A DNA stretch of 64,000 bases, from contig NC_091175.1 of assembly GCF_040958095.1 (NCBI RefSeq), positions 21,474,003-21,538,002 on the forward strand. Direction: 5' to 3'. The notes beneath the pieces were generated by a model. That model worked only from the letters and a program-made list of their open reading frames with translations. It was not told the origin of the DNA and did not search any database. Below are positions 55,726 to 64,000 of this stretch, piece after piece. A program made the position numbers and the translations under genes. Positions within the stretch are counted from its first letter, which is position 1. Every line of letters starts with the position of its first letter. This stretch comes from Procambarus clarkii. Its lineage: Eukaryota > Arthropoda > Malacostraca > Decapoda > Cambaridae.

Positions 55726-57861
55726 TTAGAAGATTTCTAGACTGTGGTAGTCATTGAAGCAGTCGACAGCACATAATGGGATACCACACGTTTCACACCA
55801 TGTTTGCACAAGCTTCCGTTTCTTGTCTCTACGTGTCGTTGTTTTACACACCAAGCAATCACGTTGGGCTATTGCACGCTTCACACCAGGTGGCAAATAC
55901 TTAAGTTTGTGTGCTAGGAAGCCTTCAGTGTGAGCGAGGCGTGGAGTACCAGCATGCTGCAACAGTGGGTTTATGATGGGCCGCTGAATACCTGGGACAT
56001 CTTTTGCAAACTTTCCTAATAACTGTATTGCAGCATCAAATACAAAGTCACGGAAAGTGGGCTTACGTCCAGTTCTCACAAGGTACATGTTGAAACAGTT
56101 CAGCATGCTCATGTCCACAAGATGGAAGAACACTTTTTTCGTCCACCTACATGTCTTCCGCACACACTCTGCAGTGCCAATCATCATGTCTGATTTATCA
56201 ATCAACCGCATGTTGATATTATAGTCTAAAACACAGTCTGGCTTATATAGTGGTGCGTTTGTTTTATGGCTCACTTTCCCACTGTTCACCATTGTTCCAT
56301 CATGAATTGTTGTCAACAAGTTCACCTCTCTTTTGTCTTTCCACCGAACTGACAGAATGTTATCACTTTTCCTTCTCTGACACTCACCAACTGCAATGTC
56401 GTTGTCAAACACAGGCATTTCCCTTCGTTGTGGCTTTACTGTACCAACCAATCCGGTTCTATTTTCTAGCAAGAACCGAGCTAGCAAGGGACTTGTATAG
56501 TAATTATCTGTGTATAAAATGTGTCCCTTGTTCATCCACGGAGCCATGATGGTCTTCACTACACTCCCCGAGAATCCATGTTCGTCGTTACCGGGAATGT
56601 CTACATCACTAGCCGAGTACAGAATCATGTGTAACACGTATCCTGTCTCACAATCACAAAGAACAAAAAATTTCAGGCCAAATCGGTTTCGTTTTGAGGG
56701 AATGTACTGTTTGAATGGAACACGTCCCTTGAAAAGTATGAGAGATTCATCAACCACCAGCTTCTGTGCTGGTACGTAAAAATCTCTGAATTTTCCAATA
56801 ACATCGTTCATGTAGTGCCTCACTCGCCACAGTCTATCATCAGGTGTTCGGTCCTGAACACTTCCAAAATGTAGACACCTGAGGAGTATCTGAAACCTGT
56901 CTCGTGACATATATTTCCCGAATAAAGGTGTTGGTATTGTCTTGTCCTTGCTCCAATAGTCATTTATTGCATGTTTGTGACAGTGCTTCATCAACAAACA
57001 GAGTGCCAAAAACACATACATTTCCGCCACTGTGGTATTTTTCCAACGCTGCAGTCGTGAAAATTCTGTGATTTCCCTCTCAATCAGGTAAGCAGCATGC
57101 AGGTTCGTTTGGTGTACAATGTATTCCATGAGTGGTTCATCATAGAATGCTGTAAAATATTCCATCTCAGCCATGTCCTCACCTTGATTAGGGAAAAGGT
57201 TTGTAATCCCTACATCTTTATCGTCAAAGTGAGGAATATTAGGAATAAAATCGTCACCATCACTCCACTCAAGTACACCAGGCGTCCTGCGAGATGCAGA
57301 GGAAAGACGGCGAGGAAGCGATGCATACCGGCGACCAGGAGCTGAATACCGTCTGCGAGAAGCACGGCGGCTACGTGCACGTGAGGTGGGTGCACGTGAA
57401 CACGAGGGTCTTGGTGCCTCATGTGGTGCCATGCAGTGGCGCTTGGCTGGGCGAGATGCTGCTGACGCGACAATTTCTCGCCCAGTTACACCACTGGTAC
57501 CAGCCACAGGCTCAATAAAACTTTGATCTGAGTCACTAAACCCAGAAAAGGAGTCACCTCCCTCTGACTCGTCACCCTCAAACAGAAAATATCCACAGGA
57601 ACTGTGAGGTCGTGGTAGAATTGGGGTAGAAAATGGGCGAGGAGGCATGGGAGAGCGTATAGGCCTCGCCATGGCATGGCGGTCATTCTCACTTTCACTG
57701 CTGCTGCTACTATCTCCCGACAACTGTGTATAATCCTCATCGTTGTCTGAATCGTCAAACACACTTTCTTCACCTTCAGAGAATAATTCGTGGGCTATTT
57801 GCTCTGGGGTGAGGGACTGAGTGATGCGTGCTCGTGAGGCGTTTGACCGTGCGCTCGCCAT
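55726..57861 (-). CDS. piggyBac transposase (cut-and-paste, TTAA-specific)
   Basis: The 711-codon frame has no stop. An upstream ATG at 57987 would add 42 residues, but I prefer 57861 because ACCATGG is a strong start context and the extra segment matches untranslated leader of related elements. The N-terminal ~210 residues are acidic then arginine/serine-rich. The catalytic domain follows, with aspartates in VVDESLILFKGR (Asp 371), YTDNYYTSP (Asp 452) and MRLIDKSDMM (Asp 555 and 558), the family's DDD pattern. The C-terminal cysteine-rich domain (about 669-705; CLVC, WCETCGIPLC, CF) should bind the end repeats. The gene may be active; expression is unknown. Confidence 0.93.
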   Translation of the reverse strand: MASARSNASRARITQSLTPEQIAHELFSEGEESVFDDSDNDEDYTQLSGDSSSSSESENDRHAMARPIRSPMPPRPFSTPILPRPHSSCGYFLFEGDESEGGDSFSGFSDSDQSFIEPVAGTSGVTGREIVASAASRPAKRHCMAPHEAPRPSCSRAPTSRARSRRASRRRYSAPGRRYASLPRRLSSASRRTPGVLEWSDGDDFIPNIPHFDDKDVGITNLFPNQGEDMAEMEYFTAFYDEPLMEYIVHQTNLHAAYLIEREITEFSRLQRWKNTTVAEMYVFLALCLLMKHCHKHAINDYWSKDKTIPTPLFGKYMSRDRFQILLRCLHFGSVQDRTPDDRLWRVRHYMNDVIGKFRDFYVPAQKLVVDESLILFKGRVPFKQYIPSKRNRFGLKFFVLCDCETGYVLHMILYSASDVDIPGNDEHGFSGSVVKTIMAPWMNKGHILYTDNYYTSPLLARFLLENRTGLVGTVKPQRREMPVFDNDIAVGECQRRKSDNILSVRWKDKREVNLLTTIHDGTMVNSGKVSHKTNAPLYKPDCVLDYNINMRLIDKSDMMIGTAECVRKTCRWTKKVFFHLVDMSMLNCFNMYLVRTGRKPTFRDFVFDAAIQLLGKFAKDVPGIQRPIINPLLQHAGTPRLAHTEGFLAHKLKYLPPGVKRAIAQRDCLVCKTTTRRDKKRKLVQTWCETCGIPLCAVDCFNDYHSLEIF

Positions 57862-58004
57862 GGTGACTCTCGCTAAACTGAGGCCTCCCATGCCATCGGA
57901 GCGTGAGCTGGATTTTTTTTCAAAATGGCCGCTGTTTACTAGAGCCCCTGGGCAGCGTATGGGACCCCCAGCTACACCGCGGGCCATTCAAATCGTGCGC
58001 GGTA

Positions 58005-58080
58005 GCCATACACTTCATATGAAGTGAAGCGCAGTTGACTGGTAAAATGATTTACACTTCATATGAAGTGATGCGCACTT
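58005..58080 (-). repeat. Two subterminal palindromes at the piggyBac 5' end
   Basis: CACTTCATATGAAGTG occurs twice, about 40 bp apart, each followed on the plus strand by a GCGC-containing stretch. The paired arrangement parallels the three CATCATATGATG copies at 4938-5052. A transposase-binding role is inferred. Confidence 0.6.
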
Positions 58081-59140
58081 TAAGGGTTAAGGTGCTCAAA
58101 ATCGGCCACCAGGTAAACCTGGACCACCGTCAACGCCTCACACCACTCAAACATGCGGGTACGACAGAACGAGTCCCAAGCACCCAGTGAAAACAAGGGG
58201 CAGTCTGCAAGCCAGGACGACCCCGGAACCTCATAACGCACCCCGTAAGGACACGACGATCCAAACCTGAAAGAAGAAGGATCCATTATGGAGGCGTACT
58301 CCGGGTCATGCAGGAGGGAAGCAGCTAAGGCCGACCGCACCTCAGGTGGAGAGGTGCGGGAAGCCGATAACCTCCGGAAAGACGGAACTGAAGAATCCAC
58401 AGGGACACGGAACCGAACCCGGGGAGGAGCAGAACCCAAGTCCAAATCGTACGCAGAGGGGGGGAAAGGAAAAACCCACTCCTTGCAACAGTAACCCCCG
58501 CTCAGAAGAACGGAAAATCCAGGCGGGATTTTCCAGGTCCAATGGAGCCCAAGGCCCCCAAGTCAGCTCCTCCCCAACCCCAGGAGCCTCTACACCAGGC
58601 CCCGGGGCCAAGCCATCCTCCAAAGCCCCGGCCTCACAAGAAAAAGCCGGGGCAGCCGGAAGAGAAGGGGCCCACTGGTCAGACCCTGGAGCATCGGCCG
58701 GAGGAACAGACTCGAATGCCTCTGTAGCCCCCCAGACGGGACAACCCCTGAAACTGCCCGAGTCTCAGAAACCTCTAAACCCTGCCCCGACCCCGAAGTC
58801 CTCAGACGCTTAGGGGCTGGAAGCAGGAGGGGGGGGGGGAAAGACTGAACCACTGAAGGGGAAGAACAAGGGGCGCGGACGGAACCAAGGCCGAAGCGAC
58901 CAACACCCCAAAGTGAGGCAGCCTCGGGGCGTCTGGGGAAGCAACAACCCGAGCGCGTTGCAATAACCTAAACCTACCTTGCAACGCACGAGCTGCCTGC
59001 ACCCGAAGTAGATCATCAGCAGACTAGGTGAATTGATTCACGAACAAGCAACACAGCTCGCAGGACTCAGGGTCGAATGTGTCACCGACCCAACAGGCAG
59101 CATGATGGAGGCAAAAACAATGAGAGTCACCCTGAGACAA

Positions 59141-59388
59141 TCTTGAGGTTATCTTGAGAGGATTTCGGGGCTTTAGTGTCCCCGCGGCCCGGTCCTCGAC
59201 CAGGCCTCCACCCCCAGGAAGCAGCCCGTGACAGCTGACTAACACCCAGGTACCTATTTTACTGCTAGGTAACAGGGGCATAGGGTGAAAGAAACTGCCC
59301 AGTGTTTCTCGCCGGCGCCTGGGATCGAACCCAGGACCACAGGATCCACAAGTCCAGCGTGCTGTCCGCTCGGCCGACCAGCTTCCCA
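59141..59388 (-). repeat. tRNA-derived SINE inserted in DIRS copy 2
   Basis: The minus-strand reading begins with GCTGGTCGGCCGAGCGGACA, has the B box GGGTTCGATCCCAGG, and ends with repeated CTCAAGAT units. It is very similar to 11736-12000, so this family was active recently. DIRS copy 1 near 40258 shows the empty site. Target duplication is obscured by the neighbouring GGACAA run. Confidence 0.88.
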
Positions 59389-59455
59389 AGGACGGGACAG
59401 GACAAGGACAGGGAACAGGACAAGGACAAGGACAAGGACTTCCCAAGGACAAGGG
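59389..59455. repeat. GGACAA-type microsatellite
   Basis: Irregular units of GGACAA and GGACAGG are repeated about ten times next to the SINE head. DIRS copy 1 has a single ACAAGGGGACC at the place, so the run grew after or during SINE insertion. Confidence 0.75.
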
Positions 59456-60164
59456 GACAGAGCAACCCTTAAACTCGCACACAGCGAGAGGGGATGCAAG
59501 GGTCTCCTCCATCTGACCCAAGAGCCCCCGCAGGATTTCCCAGGGCCCCTAGACTGGGTCTGCTAAGGGTTATTCTAAGCAGGGCACTGCTAAACGGCGC
59601 CCCAAACTACCAAGCAATCTGCTAAAAGCTGAACCCACGGGACTTGTCCGCTCGCGAGGGCGAAGCAGGGGGGTGCCACCATACAAACGATCCTAATATA
59701 AGGGGAGGGAAAACACAAGACAGACACCCCCACCAGGTAAAAACAAAAAGAAAAGAAAAACCACACACGTGGACAACGTACCCAGAGGGAACAGAGCCGG
59801 CCGCTGTTATAGGTGAAAACTAGCTACGCAGTACCCTGTGCCCCACCAGTGCTATAACTACCACTTACCCCAAGGTAAACAAGGGAGGAAAACCCCCAAA
59901 CACTCGGGGCGGCCAAACGCCAAGCAGCGAAAAGCCAACAGAGACAGACCCAAGGTGACTTGTAGAAGGCAACCTCAAGCCCCAAGGGCGGTACTTACAA
60001 GGCACTCAGGGGAGGTGAGCCTAAGCACATGCAGCCCGAGTACTTGAGAATACTACTCCCAGCTCACATGACCACCGTAAGAGCAGCACTGAAAACAAGT
60101 CATGGCACTGATACAAGACTGGAGCTGGAGCCACACGACCATGCACTATCCCATCAGCCGAGGA

Positions 60165-60565
60165 ACTGGGGTGTGGATCGCCGGCTCGGAGGTCTGGGGC
60201 TCCCCCTTCCCTCTCCCGGGGAGGGGGAGAGCGGCACAGACATGCGGCGTGGCTCATGTGACGTCATGCTTGTTTGCTCTTTTTCTTTTGGGGAGTTCTG
60301 TCCACTCGTTTGTCAATTTTCGTTGTTAACCAGAATAGGGGTTTGTTTTGTGGCGCTTACCTTTCTGGGTGCCTGTCCCGGTCGATGGCAGATATAGAAT
60401 GCTCCAAATCACATGTGCATTTCTATGGGCCATTGCTCCCCATGCCTCTGTGAGGGGGCCAGGTTCTGGCTCGTGGTCCCCGGTAGGCTAGAACTCCACC
60501 CACATCGACTGATGCAAAATAGTTAGGATATCCATATCAGCCATGGATAGCTCCGGGGAGCCGTA
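60165..60565. repeat. DIRS copy 2, right inverted terminal repeat
   Basis: It is the complement of 51850-52255 and lies upstream of the minus-strand genes. It keeps the CRE-like TGACGTCA palindrome (near 60259), as does copy 1. Confidence 0.9.
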
Positions 60566-60584
60566 GGGGCTCCCCCCAGAAAAA

Positions 60585-61156
60585 TGCTGGTACTCGGTGG
60601 GAAATGCGATGACCTTTGAGCTCTAGACAGCTGCACATTTTGTCCATAGATTTAGACATTACTGCAAGAGATGATGTGATGTCCTCTAATGGGCTCATAG
60701 TACAGCAAGCATTACACTGCATTTTTATATTTTGTAACCTATACTATTTCCTGAATATACTGTACTTAGTCCACAAACTTTTGGATCACACCTCATATAC
60801 AGACACATACCATAATGTGAGTTTGTACCTTTATCTTAACATATGCTGGTGACTTGCACCATAACATGTTTCACACATATGGTGCAAGCAACAATTAAGA
60901 TATTGGTGAAGCACATATCCTTATGGTACTGTGCATAGCGGTCTATGAAGAATGGATTATTTGTTATCTTTTCGAGATATCAGCAAAACATTTCAGGATT
61001 TTAAATAAATTACAAGAGCCACTGATGAATACATGCATTCTCAAGAAACATGCCCAACAAACCATGAAGTTTATTTATAAATATTATGAACAGCTTATTT
61101 AATCTGATGCAAATGAGGATATTAACTATTTAAATTATCAGGAAATGTTAGCATAC
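60585..61156 (-). other. MOGS intron 2, 5' part
   Basis: AT-rich intron sequence between the DIRS right end and the donor of exon 2 (GTATGC). No element was recognised. Confidence 0.6.
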
Positions 61157-61314
61157 CTAAGGGCCAGCATATTATTCTGGAAATGTCCGGGCACAAACCA
61201 CATCAGACCTGTTACAATTGAAGTTGGGTGTCTTGTCCGTGTGCCAAAATAGACTCCAGGTCGATATGTGCCCCAGTATCTCTCAGGTACAGCAAGCCCT
61301 GACTTTGTTACTAC
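61157..61314 (-). CDS. MOGS: MOGS coding exon 2
   Basis: After TTTGTAG the frame reads [20 protein letters not shown] and then [19 protein letters not shown], ending with the first two bases of an arginine codon before GTATGC. WGTYRPxVYFGxxTR is the classical start of the lumenal GH63 N-terminal domain. Phases: 0 at the start, 2 at the end. At 158 bp it links exon 1 and exon 3 without frame problems. Confidence 0.95.
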
Positions 61315-63043
61315 CTACAAAGAAGGAATACATAATCCAGTAAATTGTAAATCACAAATTATAAAAGGTAATTTTTATGCAGTGATGGTATTTCAGCCAA
61401 AATAAAACAAAATTCCATGTACCCAGTATTGACGCTGCTGGTTTTGGCCATGCATATACAACAGGGAAATTATGAACAGTGTGAAAAGTTCAAGGATTAG
61501 TAAGGGAGTGAATATGGATGAATACATTATGGCTAAATTTATGTTAAAAAAGCAAGACATTAACCTTTTCATTGCTTCAATTATAGATCAGGCTTTGCAT
61601 TTTAGGAGAAGGCTTTGAGTACATAATTCTGCTGCTCCCAAATATATGACTATATTCAATAGTTGGGAAGATGCACAATCAGGCAGGAAAGATACTTAAC
61701 TGGTACTACAAAGTACTTTAAAAATCCCCATATGGTCATACAAGGTGCTAGGGGATTTGTCAAGAATACACCCCCCTCTGCCCATTTTTTCTTTTTGACA
61801 TCACTGGCTTACCAGCAAGTGAAACTGGATAATCTTCAACTGTGGGTTCTTTGAAAACAAAATAACTAATATATTCATCACAAAATAGTGTAAGCAAAAC
61901 TGTAATTGAAAGTATTTCAGTTGAGAGTTCATTGGAAAATTTAAAAAATACTTTATAGACATTTATAAAAATTGGATTTTGCTTATAAATACTTATATTA
62001 CTTGATTTTACATTTCTCTGGTACTTATTACCTAGTGATCAATCTTAAAATGCATAAATCATTAATTAATTAGAAGAGTTTTAGAGCATGTGGCACCATC
62101 ATTTCCAAATTTGACAAGAAAACATAATAATAAAGACTATCAAAGTTTGAGGAACTAATATTAATATCAGAATTTAAATATTTTGTCAATTCTGTATAAA
62201 ATATCCACAGAAATAACATGGATTTTTTCACAATTATGTTTAAAAATATTCCATATTTTTAACTCATTTGGAAAGAAGAATCTGAAAGCGATTACCTTTA
62301 AATATTTGTAGAATTGAAAATTCGTAGGGTTAAGGGTTCAAGTTCAATTAAGTGCTTAATGTGCAAGATTAAGTGGAACACTTAAAAGAGCTTTTGATAG
62401 ATCAAGTACAAATACAAGACAGATTTGTATGTGAAAAGAGCAAACATTTAATATTCTATCATTTACATTATCATCATCCATATCTTCTCAATCCTTTGGC
62501 ACTAAGTTTTCATCACTTATGTTTTATCTTATTAACAATGATATAATAAATATACACAGTAATAATAATATTAAATTATTATATAGTACCATTTCTTGTA
62601 TTTTTACCATACTGAACCCTTATATTATTATACTGTACCATTATATTGTACAATTATCATCATCTCTCCATATTTCTTCTCTGTATATCTTATTGATTAT
62701 CAGTTCAAATAAATTTAGATGCAATTTTATACTTTTATTGTTCTCCATCGTGATTATATTCTGAATTAGGAAAGTACTCAGCTTAAGAACACAGTTTTTG
62801 CTTATACTGAACCTTGAGAAAAGTGTTCCTCATCACAATTTATCTTCTAAACACTATCTTGTCATAAAACTAGCAATTTCAAAGTAAATCTGATGCTTCT
62901 GAATAGCTTATTCACAAATATTTTAATCAGACACAGCTGAGGAATGCATATATATGCACAAAAATTGTCATGGAGCTACAGAACAGAAATAAAATTGGTA
63001 AAGCATGTAAATGCCTATTAAAAAGATAAACACACTCACTCAC
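61315..63043 (-). other. MOGS intron 1
   Basis: The 1.7-kb AT-rich intron has donor GTGAGT at 63043-63038 and acceptor TTTGTAG. No mobile element or RNA gene was recognised. The open frame at 62519-62764 on the plus strand is AT-rich noise. Confidence 0.75.
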
Positions 63044-63316
63044 CTTTGAAGCCGAGAGTGGCGTATTAATTCTAGTTTCCATATATCCAACATACAAAAA
63101 GTAAGCAACAGCAAGAATGACTATTCCTGCAAATATCATGTACAGCAATGCTGGACACCATCTGCGGCTACCGGATCTCTGTCGTCTTCTGTCTCTGCCG
63201 GAGCGCTCTGGCCGGCATAATGCTCGAGCATCGTCAAGGACAGCAAGATCATGTTGATTGTTCTCGCTAGATGGTAGCTGCCCTGAGGACACCTTAGCTC
63301 GACGCTGTCTTGCCAT
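63044..63316 (-). CDS. MOGS: MOGS coding exon 1 (cytoplasmic tail and signal anchor)
   Basis: The start is ATG at 63316. The first ~55 residues are basic (MARQRRAKVSSGQ, then RSGRDRRRQRSGSRRW), followed by one membrane span (ALLYMIFAGIVILAVAYFLY), giving a type II signal anchor as in animal glucosidase I. An N-terminal arginine cluster fits ER retention of the type II protein. The exon ends INTPLSASK before GTGAGT, phase 0. The ATG directly follows TTTTTAG, so an upstream 5' untranslated exon is possible. Confidence 0.92.
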
Positions 63317-64000
63317 CTAAAAATTATACATTACTGTCACTACTATCATCAGAGAATATACTGTACTGTATATTAATATACAGTACCTGTACCTGATTTT
63401 TTTTAACCATATCCACAAGTGAAAACTATTTTTATTGCAAAAGAAAGTCCCCCACAAGAAAGAAAATAGACAGAGAAATAGTATCCCTTTCCTATTTAAA
63501 TTGCAAAAAATTACATTAAATAGAGTACAATATACTGTATTTATATTGTACAATATACAATATACAACAATGTTGGACAAATTTCGAAACAAAATTTATC
63601 ACCATATAATGTCTAGGTACTCTCAGTTATCTTGACACATTAACTTTGTCTTCCCAGAATATCACCTAGAAGATTAGCATAGCTTGTATCTGGATTAAAT
63701 TTGCACATTTGAGTTCTTCATAAATACAGTATTTCAAGAGGCTATGTAAAGTGTTTTTACAATATAGTAGATGCTTTATGACATCCCATACTTGTGATGC
63801 GTGATGTATGGCACAAATTGCAAGCATGTGAAATGTGCAAAGGTTTGTCCTCAATGGAGGCGAATCTATCTGGATATTTTGTTTCACAGGTTTAAAGCTT
63901 TTCTCTCAAGTAGCTCTTCTTAAGCCTTATCCTACCAGTCTTTGCTAGAACACAACCCCACCAGTTGGTTTACAACCTGGTCTCCAATTACCGCTGGGTG
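63317..64000 (-). other. MOGS 5' flank or 5' intron
   Basis: AT-rich sequence upstream of the start codon. It is not CpG-rich and no promoter motif was identified. The TTTTTAG at the ATG leaves open that this is an intron whose 5' exon lies beyond the window. Confidence 0.4.

Larger units (their letters stand above)
55208..58086 (-). mobile_element. piggyBac transposon with intact transposase frame
   Basis: TTAA at 55204-55207 and 58087-58090 is the target duplication. The ends start CCCTTAACATGCTCGGGG and CCCTTAAAGTGCGCATCACT, so the shared terminal part is only CCCTTAA, with longer family-specific subterminal sequence. Joining the flanks (CACTCA TTAA GGTGCTC) restores the DIRS gag sequence seen in copy 1, proving the insertion. 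The element is 2.88 kb with one gene. Its ends resemble the non-autonomous elements at 4931 and 14954. Confidence 0.95.
54543..59521 (-). pseudogene. DIRS copy 2 gag-like gene, split by two insertions
   Basis: The start MGQMEETLASPLAVCEFKGC lies at 59521. The frame is cut at about 59390 by a SINE and an expanded GGACAA run, resumes with GDSHCFCLHHAACWVGDTFD, and is cut again at 58090 by the piggyBac element. It resumes at 55203 with NECLFAPALLRDVGAVQLHV and ends with RSGSRKGQRPFHGSPH at 54543. Between 58445 and 58080 it reads continuously through the point where copy 1 is frameshifted. Frame breaks also occur near 54860. Confidence 0.8.
51797..60584 (-). mobile_element. DIRS-type retrotransposon, copy 2, interrupted
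   Basis: This is the same family as 35046-41409. It has inverted terminal repeats (about 51850-52255 and 60165-60565) and an internal complementary region (52306-52400). The coding order is the same. A piggyBac transposon (55208-58086) and a SINE (59141-59388) have entered gag, the recombinase catalytic domain is deleted, and the other genes carry stops. It lies in MOGS intron 2 on the same strand as the gene. Removing insertions leaves about 5.65 kb. Confidence 0.92.

Noticed and set aside
57862..57987. Upstream ATG as the piggyBac transposase start
   Set aside because: The extra 42 codons match leader sequence of non-coding relatives, and the ATG at 57861 has the better start context.

Overview
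The window is eukaryotic nuclear DNA, most likely from a decapod crustacean or a close arthropod relative. This is inferred from two split metazoan genes with GT-AG introns, an AT-rich gene-poor background, and tRNA-derived SINEs, DIRS elements and piggyBac elements of a kind I associate with decapods. The species call is an inference. There are no prokaryotic operons, CRISPR arrays or ribosome-binding sites.

Two host genes face each other tail to tail. On the + strand lie the last three coding exons (4626-4751, 17538-17659, 18690-18864) of the mitochondrial intermediate peptidase gene (MIPEP); its upstream exons, including the zinc-binding motif, are not in the window. On the - strand lies a complete coding set of mannosyl-oligosaccharide glucosidase (MOGS, ER glucosidase I) in four exons (63316-63044, 61314-61157, 50330-50153, 49803-47929). 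Its splice phases agree and give about 827 aa. No other host gene was recognised; about 29 kb between the two 3' ends holds no gene I can support.

Most of the rest is nested mobile DNA. Region 1 (2.5-17.4 kb, MIPEP introns) has TTAA-flanked non-autonomous piggyBac-type elements carrying internal ~180-bp tandem repeats, a decayed DIRS relic (7.2-8.5 kb), and a composite insertion bounded by a 12-bp direct repeat (8931-17416). That composite nests as SINE pair > piggyBac-type element > LINE > SINE, plus a second piggyBac-type element. Region 2 (21.6-26.6 kb) has an old LINE fragment next to a near full-length but broken copy of the same LINE family. Region 3 (34.9-45.4 kb) has a 6.4-kb DIRS element with inverted terminal repeats and an internal complementary region, RT relics, a Tigger-like element with a small TTAA element inside it, and a hAT-like MITE. 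Region 4 (51.8-60.6 kb, MOGS intron 2) has a second DIRS copy that has lost its recombinase catalytic domain and is interrupted by an apparently intact piggyBac transposon and by a SINE.

The clearest story is the piggyBac lineage. One element (55208-58086) has an uninterrupted transposase frame, TTAA duplications and subterminal palindromes. At least four larger elements (2498, 4931, 9052, 14954) share its end architecture and lack transposase. I found no evidence of a wholly new biological system. The strongest leads are the possibly active piggyBac with its family of passengers, the satellite-like repeats those passengers carry, and CpG decay between young and old DIRS copies.
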